From an uncultured Lachnospiraceae bacterium (GTDB lineage Bacteria; Bacillota; Clostridia; Lachnospirales; Lachnospiraceae), in assembly GCA_910589195.1 (NCBI GenBank), contig CAJUTC010000040.1:1-31528 (forward strand): a DNA stretch of 31,528 nt. The letters are read 5' to 3'. Within the stretch, counting starts at the first letter, position 1; each line of letters opens with the position of its first letter. A program made the translations under genes and the position numbers. Under the pieces are notes generated by a model. It saw only the letters and a list, made by a program, of their open reading frames with translations, did no database searches and was not told where the DNA came from. Shown in pieces: positions 21,020 to 30,375 of this stretch.

Positions 21020-23050
21020 TCAATTTTTATAATATGCTGATGCCGAATCAAAACTGGGCCGCAGCTCATAACCGCTTCCCAGTCGTTTCACACCCATAGT
21101 GCGTCCGGCCACAAAACGGTTTAGTTTTTCCATATATTCTTCTGAGGTAATGGAACCTTCCGCCACATAAGCCAGCCCCTTCTCCCAGCTTGCGGTCAGC
21201 TCCGGATTTAATAGCTGCCGGATGGAAGCATTGACCACTTCAAATATCAGCTCTCCTAAAAGGGTTGGCGTAATAACCTGAGTTTTTTTATTTAATTCCA
21301 GATATTGGATGGACGCCAGCTTTTTTAAAATTTCAGCCCTGGTGGCGCTGGTTCCAATCCCGCTCCCTTTGATCTGGGCACGGAGTTCTTCGTCCTCAAT
21401 CAACTGGCCGGCATTCTCCATGGCCAAAATCATGGATCCAGACGTGTATCGTTTTGGAGGCGAAGTTTCCCCTTCTTTTATGGCGAAATCAGAAATACTC
21501 AGGATGGTATCCTTTTTCAGTCCGTTCAGCAGCGCTAAAAACTTTGGATTTTCCATGTCTTTTTTATTTTCCTGATCTTCCTTTGATTCTTCCTCCTTAT
21601 CCGCTGCGTCTTTTTTCACTTCCTTCTTACCATAGTTTATGTCAGCAACCTTTAAATATCCCGGATCCAGCAAAACTTTAAAATTGGCAAAAAAATGCTC
21701 TTGTTTCCGTTCCAAATCAAGGGAATATTTTTGATACACAGCTCCGGGATAAAAAATGCTTAAAAAACGCCTGCAAATCAACTGATAAATATTCTCCTGA
21801 AGAGGTTTCAGACCATTTATAGCCCCCAGACCCTGGCCCGTAGGGATGATAGCGTAGTGATCGGTAATCTGCTTGTCATTAACGTATCTGGTTTTTGCTA
21901 TGTCCTTCCATCGCCCCAGTTTTAGCGCTTCATCCGCAAATGCTGATACAGGGCTATAGGCCTTTAACCCGGTTACATTTTTACTTATCTCCTTTGCCAC
22001 CGCGGTGGATAATACCCTGGCATCGGTTCTGGGATAGGTTACTAATTTTTTCTCATAAAGCTCCTGGACGACTAAAAGTGCCTGATCCGGGCTGATTTTA
22101 AACAGCTTGGAACAGTCGTTTTGAAGCTCGGCCAGATTATACAAAAGGGGCGGATTTTTCGTTTCCTTTTTGCTCTCCTTTTTCACAAGGCGGGCTGTTA
22201 TGGGCGGCTCTTTCATCAGGCTGTCAATCAGGTCTTGGGCATCCTTTTTCTCCCGGAACCCATTTTCCTTATAAAGGGCCGGCGTTCCAAAATACCGGGA
22301 GCCTTCCACTGCTTTCCACTCCCCGTTAAAATGAAATTCCTCCAATTCAAAGGTTCCGATTACCCGGTAAAAGGGCGTCTTTACAAACTCCCGAATCTCC
22401 CGCTCCCGGCGCACCACCATCCCTAGCACGCAGGTCATCACCCGTCCTACAGAAACCACAGTAGACTTGGTTTTTAAATAGGAGGAAAGCAGGGGTCCAT
22501 ATTTTAAGGTCAGGACACGTGAAAAATTAATGCCCATTAAATAATCTTCCTTGGCCCGCAGATAGGCAGAGGCACTTAAACTGTCATACTCAGACAATTC
22601 TTTGGCGGTCTGGATCCCTCTTAAGATTTCTTCCTCAGTCTGAGAATCAATCCACACCCGCTTCTGGGCCTTCTCCTTGACGCCTGCCATCTGAGCCACT
22701 AAACGGTAAATATATTCCCCCTCCCGCCCGGAGTCAGTGCATACGTATATGGTATCCACATCCTTCCGGTTTAACAAACCGGATACAATCTGAAACTGCT
22801 TGGACACGCCGTCAATCACCTGGTATTTAAACTCCGCCGGAAGAAAGGGAAGGGTTTCCATACTCCAACGCTTCAGAATCGGATCGTAAGCGTCCGGATA
22901 GCTCATGGTAACAAGATGCCCCACGCACCAGGTTACAATTGCCTGATCCGATTCAATAAACCCATCCTGCCGCCTTCCTTTTATCTTTAATGCGTCCGCA
23001 AACTGCTGGGCCACGCTGGGTTTTTCTGCAATATATAATGATTTTGACAT
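21020..23050 (-). CDS. topB: DNA topoisomerase III
   Basis: Type IA topoisomerase of 676 residues that relaxes and unlinks DNA by single-strand passage. The TOPRIM domain has LYIAEKPSVAQQFADAL (Glu) and CTDSGREGEYIYRL (the Asp/Glu metal motif). The active-site tyrosine is in LVTYPRTDARVLS, and SGSMILAMENAG plus GIGTSATRAEILKKL follow, as in TopB. A Lys/Glu/Asp-rich insert (VKKDAADKEEESKEDQENKK) lies between the conserved blocks. There are no C-terminal zinc-ribbon repeats; the protein ends shortly after the core. AGGAA lies close to the ATG. Firmicutes often carry plasmid- or ICE-borne TopB copies, but nothing mobile was seen nearby. Confidence 0.95.
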   Translation of the reverse strand: MSKSLYIAEKPSVAQQFADALKIKGRRQDGFIESDQAIVTWCVGHLVTMSYPDAYDPILKRWSMETLPFLPAEFKYQVIDGVSKQFQIVSGLLNRKDVDTIYVCTDSGREGEYIYRLVAQMAGVKEKAQKRVWIDSQTEEEILRGIQTAKELSEYDSLSASAYLRAKEDYLMGINFSRVLTLKYGPLLSSYLKTKSTVVSVGRVMTCVLGMVVRREREIREFVKTPFYRVIGTFELEEFHFNGEWKAVEGSRYFGTPALYKENGFREKKDAQDLIDSLMKEPPITARLVKKESKKETKNPPLLYNLAELQNDCSKLFKISPDQALLVVQELYEKKLVTYPRTDARVLSTAVAKEISKNVTGLKAYSPVSAFADEALKLGRWKDIAKTRYVNDKQITDHYAIIPTGQGLGAINGLKPLQENIYQLICRRFLSIFYPGAVYQKYSLDLERKQEHFFANFKVLLDPGYLKVADINYGKKEVKKDAADKEEESKEDQENKKDMENPKFLALLNGLKKDTILSISDFAIKEGETSPPKRYTSGSMILAMENAGQLIEDEELRAQIKGSGIGTSATRAEILKKLASIQYLELNKKTQVITPTLLGELIFEVVNASIRQLLNPELTASWEKGLAYVAEGSITSEEYMEKLNRFVAGRTMGVKRLGSGYELRPSFDSASAYYKN

Positions 23051-23076
23051 TCCGTTCCTATCTTTTAATGGGAAAG

Positions 23077-23113
23077 GGATGCCGCAAAAGCAGCCATCTG
23101 CTTTACGGCATCC
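23077..23113 (-). terminator. Terminator after the aldose epimerase gene
   Basis: On the minus strand GGATGCCG-TAAAGCAG and CTGC-TTTTGCGGCATCC form a long stem interrupted by an internal loop, with a 4-base loop (ATGG) and CCCTTTCCC after it. The stem is strong and the T run weak. Confidence 0.7.
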
Positions 23114-23119
23114 TTGCCA

Positions 23120-24172
23120 TTATAAAAATTTATAAATTGTTGTTGTCTGGTATTCCTCCCCTGCCCGCAAAATGGGGGAAGGAAACTGGGGTTTATTAAC
23201 TGCGTCTGGGTAATACTGGGTTTCAAAGCAATATCCGTAACGGAAACCGTAAACGGCCCCGCCCTTTCCCGGCAGATCCCCTGTCAGGGAATTAGCCGTG
23301 TAGAACTGAATCCCCGGAAGATCCGTATATACCTCCATAATCCGCCCGGATTCCGGCTCATACACTTTCGCGCACAGAGAAACCTCCCCCGCCTTATGGT
23401 TTAATACCCAATTGTGATCATATCCGTTCCCCATGGCTAATTGCTCATAATTGTCCTGGATATCGCGCCCTATGGGTTTCATAACCGTAAAGTCCATGGG
23501 AGTTCCCTTAACTGGAATGATGGTTCCGTCTGGTATTAAAACGGAATCGACTGGGGTAAAGCCGTCAGCGTCAATCCAAACCTGATGGGTTTCAATTTTT
23601 CCCTTTTCATGGCCTGCCAGGTTAAAATAGCTGTGGTTGGTAAAATTAGCCACCGTATCCGCATCTGAAATCATGTGATACTGGATTACAACGGAATTTT
23701 CATCAGTGAGCGTATAGCTGACTGTAATCTGGGCATTTCCGGGATACCCCTGATCCCCGTCGGGGCTTAACAGAGAAAACGAAACACGGCTTCCCAGGCT
23801 GCTTTCATCCAGTTCCACCTCCCAAATCCGGGTTCGGTAAAAATTTGGGGCACTGTGCAGGTTATTGGGGCCGTCATTGGCATACAATTCATAGCGGGTG
23901 CCATCTAACATAAAGGCAGCTCCGCCGATCCGATTGGCATTTCTTCCGATTACAGCTCCCAGATGAGGCGGGTTTTCCAGGTAATGTTCAACTGTGTCAT
24001 AACCCAGCACCACATCAGCCAGCCCTCCATTCTTATCCGGAACTATCATGGATACCCAGATGCCACCTAAGTTGGTAAAAGAAGCACTGATTCCATTTTC
24101 GTTGGTCAAAGTATATAGGTCTACCTGGTTCCCTTCCGGAGTTTCTCCGAACCGTTCTACTTTAATTGCCAT
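23120..24172 (-). CDS. galM: Aldose 1-epimerase (mutarotase)
   Basis: Interconverts alpha and beta anomers of hexoses such as galactose. The beta-sandwich family marks are ASFTNLGGIWVSMIVPDKNG, LGAVIGRNANRIG, NNLHSAPNFY (His), FTNHSYFNLAG (catalytic His) and LPGIQFYTANSL near the C-terminal catalytic Glu. The ATG at 24172 (MAIKVERFGE) is chosen because GGGGGAA lies 8 bases upstream; the frame extends to 24202 without a ribosome-binding site. It stands between two terminators, so it is probably a single-gene unit. 350 residues, normal for GalM. Confidence 0.93.
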   Translation of the reverse strand: MAIKVERFGETPEGNQVDLYTLTNENGISASFTNLGGIWVSMIVPDKNGGLADVVLGYDTVEHYLENPPHLGAVIGRNANRIGGAAFMLDGTRYELYANDGPNNLHSAPNFYRTRIWEVELDESSLGSRVSFSLLSPDGDQGYPGNAQITVSYTLTDENSVVIQYHMISDADTVANFTNHSYFNLAGHEKGKIETHQVWIDADGFTPVDSVLIPDGTIIPVKGTPMDFTVMKPIGRDIQDNYEQLAMGNGYDHNWVLNHKAGEVSLCAKVYEPESGRIMEVYTDLPGIQFYTANSLTGDLPGKGGAVYGFRYGYCFETQYYPDAVNKPQFPSPILRAGEEYQTTTIYKFL

Positions 24173-24289
24173 TTTGTAATTCCCCCGTTTCTTGAATTTC
24201 ATTTGTTACTTTTTTATCAATAACCCGGTCCTCTTCCCAAATTATAACGCATACGGCAGATTCTGGCAACACAAAATGCAGATAAAAGT

Positions 24290-24327
24290 ACTCGGCCTGT
24301 TGTCTTTTCCTTCGACAACAGCCGAGT
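24290..24327 (-). terminator. Terminator after asd
   Basis: On the minus strand ACTCGGCTGTTGTC pairs with GACAACAGGCCGAGT (one bulged G), with a 9-base loop, then ACTTTTATC. It lies 29 bases past the asd stop. Confidence 0.85.
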
Positions 24328-24355
24328 CTTATATCCTTTTTTCTCGTTTTACCGC

Positions 24356-25447
24356 CTATTCTTTTGCTGAAATATACCCTTTTGCCGTCAGAAGCTCCGC
24401 ACACAAAACAGCGCCTCCCGCAGCTCCGCGAACAGTATTATGGGATAATCCTACAAATTTCCAATCATAAATGGAATCTTTTCGCAGTCGCCCTACGGAA
24501 ATCCCCATCCCATTCTCAAAATCCACATCTAGGGTTACCTGCGGACGGTTATCTTCCTCTAAATACTGGATAAACTGCTTTGGCGCGCTGGGCAGCTTAA
24601 GTTCTTGGGGAAGGCCTGAGAAATTCACCAGTTTTTCCACTAACTGCTCTTTTGTAGGCTGTTTCCTGAATTTCACAAAAACAGCCGCCGTGTGGCCATT
24701 TAAAACCGGAACCCGGATACATTGGCAGGTAATGTCAGGCTCTTTTGCCTTTACAATCACCCCATCCTTTATTTCACCCCAGATTCTTAATGGCTCCTGC
24801 TCACTTTTCTCTTCCTCGCCGCCAATATAAGGGATAATGTTCCCTTCCATTTCCGGCCAGTCGCCAAAGGTCTTGCCCGCTCCAGAAATGGCCTGGTAGG
24901 TGGTTGCCACTACCTCATAGGGCTCAAACTCTTGCCAGGCAGTAAGCACCGGAGCGTAGCTTTGGATGGAACAGTTTGGCTTCACTGCCACAAAGCCCTT
25001 TTTCGTTCCCAGCCGCTTCCTTTGAAATTCAATTACATCAAAATGTTCCGGATTAATCTCCGGCACCACCATAGGCACATCTGGCGTCCACCGATGCGCG
25101 CTGTTATTGGAAACTACCGGAGTTTCCGTCTTTGCGTAAGCCTCTTCGATGGCTTTAATTTCCTCCTTGCCCATATCTACAGCGCTAAACACAAAATCCA
25201 CACCCGAGGCAACAGATTCTACCTCATTTACATTCATCACAACCAGCTTTTTTACAGCTTCCGGCATAGGAGATGCCATTTTCCAACGGCCTCCTACCGC
25301 TTCCTCATACGTTTTCCCGGCGGAACGGGGGCTGGCGGCCACCGTAACCACTTCATACCACGGATGATTCTCCAGCAGAGAAATAAACCTTTGCCCAACC
25401 ATACCAGTAGCGCCCAGTACGCCCACTTTTAGCTTCTTTTCCATCAT
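24356..25447 (-). CDS. asd: Aspartate-semialdehyde dehydrogenase, archaeal/fungal-type branch
   Basis: Reduces aspartyl phosphate to aspartate semialdehyde, the branch point to lysine, diaminopimelate, threonine and methionine. The nucleotide-binding start is VGVLGATGMVGQRFISLL; the catalytic Cys is in AVKPNCSIQSYAPVL; TYQAISGAGKTFGDWPEMEG and NGHTAAVFVKFRKQP follow. The wording of these motifs and the 363-residue length fit the archaeal/fungal type of the enzyme rather than the E. coli type. AGAGGAGA lies 7 bases before the ATG. It is monocistronic: a 190-base leader with a small nested hairpin (25488-25532) precedes it and a terminator follows. No lysine riboswitch was seen in that leader. 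Confidence 0.93.
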   Translation of the reverse strand: MMEKKLKVGVLGATGMVGQRFISLLENHPWYEVVTVAASPRSAGKTYEEAVGGRWKMASPMPEAVKKLVVMNVNEVESVASGVDFVFSAVDMGKEEIKAIEEAYAKTETPVVSNNSAHRWTPDVPMVVPEINPEHFDVIEFQRKRLGTKKGFVAVKPNCSIQSYAPVLTAWQEFEPYEVVATTYQAISGAGKTFGDWPEMEGNIIPYIGGEEEKSEQEPLRIWGEIKDGVIVKAKEPDITCQCIRVPVLNGHTAAVFVKFRKQPTKEQLVEKLVNFSGLPQELKLPSAPKQFIQYLEEDNRPQVTLDVDFENGMGISVGRLRKDSIYDWKFVGLSHNTVRGAAGGAVLCAELLTAKGYISAKE

Positions 25448-25487
25448 TAATATTCTCCTCTTTCACCTGTAGATTCTGTCTGCTGTG

Positions 25488-25532
25488 TACCCTCAGGGAA
25501 TGTGCGGAAAATGAAACGAGCACACAAGGGTA
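25488..25532 (-). other. Nested hairpin in the asd leader
   Basis: On the minus strand TACCCT (25527-25532) pairs with AGGGTA (25488-25493), enclosing TGTGC/GCACA (25520-25524 with 25501-25505). It lies about 40 bases before the asd start. It is too small and simple for a known riboswitch; possible leader structure only. Confidence 0.3.
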
Positions 25533-25640
25533 TGAAACATTGAAACCTATCCTATAACAAAACCGGAAAAAATGCAAGAGCAATTCGCCATAAAAATACA
25601 TTTGTCTGTTTTACAAAGACATTTCCGTTCATTCATGCGC

Positions 25641-27875
25641 TCACAGCCGAACCTTGCTTCCTTTTCCATCCCGCTTTGCCATTTTCAAACGGTTTAAGTG
25701 GATTTCTTTTCCCTTATAAACCGCAACTGGCTGATCCTCTGCCAGATAAAGCGCCTCCAAGCATTCTCCCTCGGACAGTTTAATTCCCCTAACTCCCTTA
25801 GAAGTTTTCTTTAGAAGAGGAATTTCCTCCAAAAGGAAACGCAAAAATACACCGCTGTCTGTCTGGAGCACCACATCTCGTTTCCCCCTAACTGGCATAA
25901 CAAAAACAAGTTCATCCCCCTCTGCCAGCTTAGTTGCCGCCACTGTGCGGTTATTAGTTTCAAATTCCGTTGCCAAAACCTGCTTCACCAAAGCCTGTTT
26001 CGTGGCAAATAAAAGAGTTTGCCCCTTTAGCGCTTCCCCCCGATCCAGATAAATAATCTGTTCCTTTCCTCCGTCAAACCGGCTGATATTGTCAATCGGT
26101 GTCCCTTTTTCCCGCAGCTTGCCAAATGGGATGTCAGAAACTTTAATCTGATGAAGGGTTCCCGTATTGGTAAATATACTGATCTTATCCGACGTTATAC
26201 AGCGGATCCGGTGAAGGTATTCGCTGTCAACCCCTTCCTGGTTCCTCTCGTAAGTCCCTTTATCCAAAAGTTTACAGTATCCGAACCGATCCATCACAAA
26301 AACCGCTTCAGAAACTACTGGCGCTTCCTCTTCATATACCGCTTCCCTCCCATCCTCTATCTGAGTACGCCTGGGAAGTGCAAATTCCTTTTTAATCTGC
26401 TCCAAGTCAGCAATAATCACATCATCCATGGCTTTTTGGCTGCTTAAAATTTTCTCATACCGCTTAATTTTCTGAAGGGTTTCCTTGTGTTCCTTTTCCA
26501 GCGCCAAAATCTCCAGGCCAATCAGCTTATATAAGCGCATTTCCAATATTGCGGTTGCCTGCCGTTCCGTAAATCTTAGCTTTTTCGCGTCCTCCAAAAA
26601 GCCGGGAGTCCGGAACTGGATACGGGAACAGTCGCCTTTTGTCAGGCATTCTTTTGCGTCCTTTAAATTTTTGGAGCCTCTGAGAATGGCAATAATTAAG
26701 TCAATTACATCGCAAGCCTTGATCAGGCCTTCCTGGACTTCCCTTTTTTCTAGTTCTTTTTGCAGAAGCACCTGGTACTTTTTTGTATGGTTTTCATGCT
26801 GGAAGTCCACAAATCGTTTTAAAATACCTTTCAGGTTTAAAATTTCCGGCCTGCCGTCAGCGATGGCAAGCATATTCACCCCAAAGGTATCTTCCAACTT
26901 GGTTTTTTTATAAAGCAGGTTGATAATCTTATCCACATCCGCGTCCTTGCGAAGCTCCAGTACAATCCGGATCCCCTCTTTGTTAGACTGATTGGAAATA
27001 TCTACCACATCAGGAAGCTTTTTGCTTTCCACCAAATCCGCCACATCCACCAGGAATTTATTAATCCCGGCCCCGATCATGGTGTAGGGGATCTGGGTGA
27101 TCACCAGCTTATCCTTGTCAGACCTGCGCTTCCCAAGCTCTACCTCAAACCGTCCCCTAAGCTTAAGCTTCCCAGCGCCCGTTTCATAGATTTCCGGCAG
27201 GCTGCTTTTATTAGCAATGATCCCGCCAGTAGGGAAATCCGGGCCTGGCAGGAGCTCCATCAGCTCCTTGCAAGTAATCTCTGGGTTTTTAATATAGGCA
27301 ATGGTTCCGTCAATCACTTCCCCTAAATTATGGGGCGGGATACTGGTACTCATCCCCACCGCGATTCCCTCCGAACCATTGATTAAAAGATTGGGGACAC
27401 GAACCGGAAGGACTTCCGGTTCCTTTTCTGTTTCATCATAGTTGGGAACAAAAGGGACTGTTTTATCCAAATCCTTTAAGTAAACTTCTTCCGCGAATTT
27501 CTCCAGCCTCGCTTCCGTATAACGCATGGCGGCGGCTCCATCTCCTTCGATGGAGCCGAAATTTCCATGGCCGTCTACTAATGGCATTCCCTTCTTAAAA
27601 TCCTGTGACATTACCACTAAGGTTTCATAAATGGAGCTGTCGCCGTGGGGATGGTATTTACCCATGGTATCCCCCACAATACGGGCTGACTTCCTGTGTG
27701 GTTTATCATGATGGATCCGCAGCTCGCTCATATCATACAGCACACGGCGCTGAACCGGCTTTAAGCCGTCTCTGGCATCGGGAATGGCCCGGGCCGTGAT
27801 TACGCTCATGGAGTAATTCATATAACTTCTCTGCATTTCCTCTGAATATTCTGTTTTAATAATCGTTTCCGCCAT
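25641..27875 (-). CDS. Type II DNA topoisomerase subunit A (ParC/GyrA-like)
   Basis: DNA cleavage subunit, 744 residues from the ATG at 27875 (AGGAGG 5 bases upstream; the frame extends to 27896). The winged-helix cleavage core is present: RAIPDARDGLKPVQRRVLYD, GKYHPHGDSSIYETLV (quinolone-pocket Ser intact) and the active-site Tyr in AAAMRYTEARL. The C-terminal part is a beta-pinwheel with TSKGVRGIKL, but the GyrA box (QRRGGKG) that lets gyrase wrap DNA is absent. That and the shorter length favour a topoisomerase IV-like decatenase. It follows the B subunit by 35 bases. ParC is the likelier name, but I give no symbol because clostridial second copies do not sort cleanly. Confidence 0.92.
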   Translation of the reverse strand: MAETIIKTEYSEEMQRSYMNYSMSVITARAIPDARDGLKPVQRRVLYDMSELRIHHDKPHRKSARIVGDTMGKYHPHGDSSIYETLVVMSQDFKKGMPLVDGHGNFGSIEGDGAAAMRYTEARLEKFAEEVYLKDLDKTVPFVPNYDETEKEPEVLPVRVPNLLINGSEGIAVGMSTSIPPHNLGEVIDGTIAYIKNPEITCKELMELLPGPDFPTGGIIANKSSLPEIYETGAGKLKLRGRFEVELGKRRSDKDKLVITQIPYTMIGAGINKFLVDVADLVESKKLPDVVDISNQSNKEGIRIVLELRKDADVDKIINLLYKKTKLEDTFGVNMLAIADGRPEILNLKGILKRFVDFQHENHTKKYQVLLQKELEKREVQEGLIKACDVIDLIIAILRGSKNLKDAKECLTKGDCSRIQFRTPGFLEDAKKLRFTERQATAILEMRLYKLIGLEILALEKEHKETLQKIKRYEKILSSQKAMDDVIIADLEQIKKEFALPRRTQIEDGREAVYEEEAPVVSEAVFVMDRFGYCKLLDKGTYERNQEGVDSEYLHRIRCITSDKISIFTNTGTLHQIKVSDIPFGKLREKGTPIDNISRFDGGKEQIIYLDRGEALKGQTLLFATKQALVKQVLATEFETNNRTVAATKLAEGDELVFVMPVRGKRDVVLQTDSGVFLRFLLEEIPLLKKTSKGVRGIKLSEGECLEALYLAEDQPVAVYKGKEIHLNRLKMAKRDGKGSKVRL

Positions 27876-27910
27876 AATTCCTCCTGCCTGTGGCATTCTC
27901 TGCCTATGCC

Positions 27911-29830
27911 TTACGCATCGATCTCAGCTTCCTCCGCATGGTCATAGATAAACTGGCGCCTTGGCCCTACCTCGCTGCCCATCAGCATCTGGGTAATCTC
28001 AGAAGCCAGCCGCCCATCTTCGATTTCCACCTGTTTTAATACTCGCCGCTCCGGATCCAGGGTTGTTTCCCAAAGTTGGTCCGCATCCATTTCCCCAAGT
28101 CCCTTATAACGCTGTAGGGTAAATTCTCCTTTATGGGTTTTCCGGTATCGTTCCAGTTCCTTTTCATCGTATAAGTACTGCTCGTTTCCTTTTTTTGGAA
28201 TCACTTTAAACAGCGGAGGCATAGCGATATAAACATGGCCGTCTGTGATCAGTTCCGGCATAAACCGGTAAAGGAAGGTAAGCAGCAGGGTATCAATATG
28301 GCTTCCGTCCACATCCGCATCTGTCATCAGGATAATTTTATCATAGCGGAGTTTACTGATATCAAAATCGTTGCCGTAACCCTCGGAAAATCCGCAGCCA
28401 AAGGAATTGATCATGGTTTTAATTTCCGCATTTGCCAATACCTTATCCATAGAAGCCTTTTCCACGTTCAGGATTTTCCCGCGTATGGGAAGAATGGCCT
28501 GGTACTGGCGGTTCCTGGCAGTTTTAGCAGAGCCTCCGGCTGAATCTCCCTCTACAATAAAAATCTCACATTTTGAGGCATCTCTGCTTTCGCAGTTTGC
28601 CAGTTTTCCGTTGCTGTCAAAGGAAAACCGGGACTTGGTCAGCATATTGGTTTTTGCTTTTTCTTCAGCTTTCCTGATTTTAGCTGATTTTTCCGCACAG
28701 CCTATCACACCTTTTAATACTTCAAGATTCCGGTCAAAATACCGCAAAAGCTCATCTCCCGCCACATTATTGACCGTCTTCGCGGCGTCGGCGCTGGCCA
28801 GCTTAGTCTTGGTCTGACCTTCAAAAATGGGATCCGGATGCTTTACAGCTACGACAGCCGTCATTCCGTTTCGGGTATCCGCTCCGGTAAAGTTGGAATC
28901 TTTTTCTTTTAAAATCCCCAATTCCCTGGCATAGCTGTTAATCATAGCGGTAAACCGGGTCTTAAAGCCCACCAGGTGGGTTCCTCCTTCCTGGGTGAAA
29001 ATATTATTGCAGAAGCCCAGTATATTCTCCTCAAACGCGTCTACAAATTGGATTGCCGCTTCCACTTCAATCTGATCCCCAGACCCTTTAAAGTAAATTA
29101 CATCGTGGACTGGTGTTTTTCCACGATTTAGCGCTTTCACATAAGCTCCGATTCCATCTGGCTCATGATATTCTACCCCTTCCTCTTCCCCTGATCTGCG
29201 GTTCTCATAGTGGATCGTAAGCTTTGGGTTTAAGTAAGCCGTTTCATGAAGGCGGCTTTTCAGCCAGTCCGCCTTAAACCGGGTTTTCTCAAAAATTTCC
29301 CCATCTGGTATAAAATTAATCTCTGTTCCGGTTCCCTTGGTCTTGCCTGCCGTAGGCAAAAGACCGTTTACAAGCTCTACTACCGGGATCCCCCGCTCAT
29401 ATGCGTCATAATGGATGAATCCATTTTGGCAGATCCGGATTTCCAGGCGTTTTGACAAGGCGTTAACCACCGAAGAACCCACACCGTGAAGGCCTCCGCT
29501 GGTTTTATACGCCTCATGATCAAACTTCCCTCCCGCATGAAGGGTAGAAAGAACCACCCGCTCGGCTGCCACCCCTTTTTTATGCATTCCCACCGGGATT
29601 CCACGCCCGTTATCGCGGACGGTACAGGAACCATTATTTTCCAAAATCACCCAAATTTCACTGCAATAGCCTGCCAGGTGCTCATCTACTGAATTATCTA
29701 CAATCTCATAAATCAGATGGTTCAGTCCCTTGCTTCCCACACCTCCAATGTACATGCCTGGCCGCTTCCGCACCGCCTCAAGGCCTTCTAAAACGGTAAT
29801 GCTGTCTGCGTTATACGCTACATTTGACAT
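27911..29830 (-). CDS. Type II DNA topoisomerase subunit B (ParE/GyrB-like)
   Basis: ATPase and TOPRIM subunit, 639 residues from ATG 29830 (GGAGGATT upstream; the frame extends to 29878 without support). GHKL ATPase motifs: EIVDNSVDEHLAG, VRDNGRGIPVGMHKK, LHAGGKFDHEAYKTSGGLHG and VGSSVVNALS. TOPRIM: IFIVEGDSAGGSAKTARN and MTDADVDGSHIDTLLLTF. The C-terminal motif is FTLQRYKGLGEMDADQLWET. It works with the subunit encoded next. GyrB and ParE are hard to separate by motif, so the name follows the A subunit, which looks ParC-like. Confidence 0.93.
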   Translation of the reverse strand: MSNVAYNADSITVLEGLEAVRKRPGMYIGGVGSKGLNHLIYEIVDNSVDEHLAGYCSEIWVILENNGSCTVRDNGRGIPVGMHKKGVAAERVVLSTLHAGGKFDHEAYKTSGGLHGVGSSVVNALSKRLEIRICQNGFIHYDAYERGIPVVELVNGLLPTAGKTKGTGTEINFIPDGEIFEKTRFKADWLKSRLHETAYLNPKLTIHYENRRSGEEEGVEYHEPDGIGAYVKALNRGKTPVHDVIYFKGSGDQIEVEAAIQFVDAFEENILGFCNNIFTQEGGTHLVGFKTRFTAMINSYARELGILKEKDSNFTGADTRNGMTAVVAVKHPDPIFEGQTKTKLASADAAKTVNNVAGDELLRYFDRNLEVLKGVIGCAEKSAKIRKAEEKAKTNMLTKSRFSFDSNGKLANCESRDASKCEIFIVEGDSAGGSAKTARNRQYQAILPIRGKILNVEKASMDKVLANAEIKTMINSFGCGFSEGYGNDFDISKLRYDKIILMTDADVDGSHIDTLLLTFLYRFMPELITDGHVYIAMPPLFKVIPKKGNEQYLYDEKELERYRKTHKGEFTLQRYKGLGEMDADQLWETTLDPERRVLKQVEIEDGRLASEITQMLMGSEVGPRRQFIYDHAEEAEIDA

Positions 29831-29864
29831 CCCAATCCTCCATTTTCCAATACTCAAATCATTA

Positions 29865-30054
29865 GATGTTGGGGTCAAAAGGTCTTTTGCCCCCTTAATA
29901 CCAGATTGCTTTGCACTTTGTGCTCCCGTAATCCTAAAAACATTTAAAATCCGCCCGGTTCGGGCCCTTTTTCCTATTTTTGGCGGATCCCAAGTGCAAA
30001 AATTCTCTTGCTAGTGAGCTTGCATCGGATTTTCCGCCTTTTAACCCTGGTATC
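29865..30054. repeat. Nested palindromic element, copy 2 of the repeat family
   Basis: Three sets of arms nest inside each other: outer GGGTCAAAAGG (29872-29882) with CCTTTTAACCC (30037-30047), middle TTTGCACTT (29910-29918) with AAGTGCAAA (29992-30000), inner ATCCGCC (29949-29955) with GGCGGAT (29982-29988). In the centre GCCCG-GTT-CGGGC is followed by CCTTTTT on the plus strand. The left end matches copy 1 (19288-19322) through its core and the right end matches its ACCCTGGTATC flank, as if copy 1 lacks the interior. Confidence 0.6.
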
Positions 30055-30063
30055 ATCATTATT

Positions 30064-30375
30064 TTAATGATACAAAAGCAGTTCCAGAAGAAATACCACG
30101 CCGCAAGCGCCTGCCGCTACCTGAAACAGGCTGGCGCCAAAAAAAGCCAGAAGTAAGGCAGCAAAAAGCCCTACCGCCCCGGAGTACACGCTGGCAGTCG
30201 CGTCTAAAATCCCGGGAAATGTCATAACTGCCAGGGTTACATAAGGAACATAATATAAAAATGAGCGGATCAACCGGTTTTTGATGGGTTTCCGGATTAA
30301 TGTAAGAGGAAGCACGCGAATCAGATATGTGACCGCGGCCATTACTAAAATATAGAAATAAACATTACCTTTCAT
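30064..30375 (-). CDS. azlD: Branched-chain amino acid exporter small subunit, AzlD
   Basis: A 103-residue membrane protein with three to four helices: YFYILVMAAVTYLIRVLPLT, FLYYVPYVTLAVMTFPGIL, YSGAVGLFAALLLAFFGASL and a C-terminal FQVAAGACGVVFLLELLLY. The TYLIRVLPLTLIRKPI start is typical of AzlD. With AzlC it exports branched-chain amino acids and their analogues. It overlaps the end of azlC by 11 bases, pointing to coupled translation. The nested palindromic element lies just after it, before the topoisomerase B gene. Confidence 0.9.
   Translation of the reverse strand: MKGNVYFYILVMAAVTYLIRVLPLTLIRKPIKNRLIRSFLYYVPYVTLAVMTFPGILDATASVYSGAVGLFAALLLAFFGASLFQVAAGACGVVFLLELLLYH

Noticed and set aside
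24932..25432. Plus-strand frame of 166 codons
   Set aside because: Shadow of asd on the opposite strand; composition rich in His, Arg and Ser with no start signal.
25448..25640. Lysine riboswitch upstream of asd
   Set aside because: The leader is only about 190 bases and lacks the lysine riboswitch core; only a small nested hairpin is visible.
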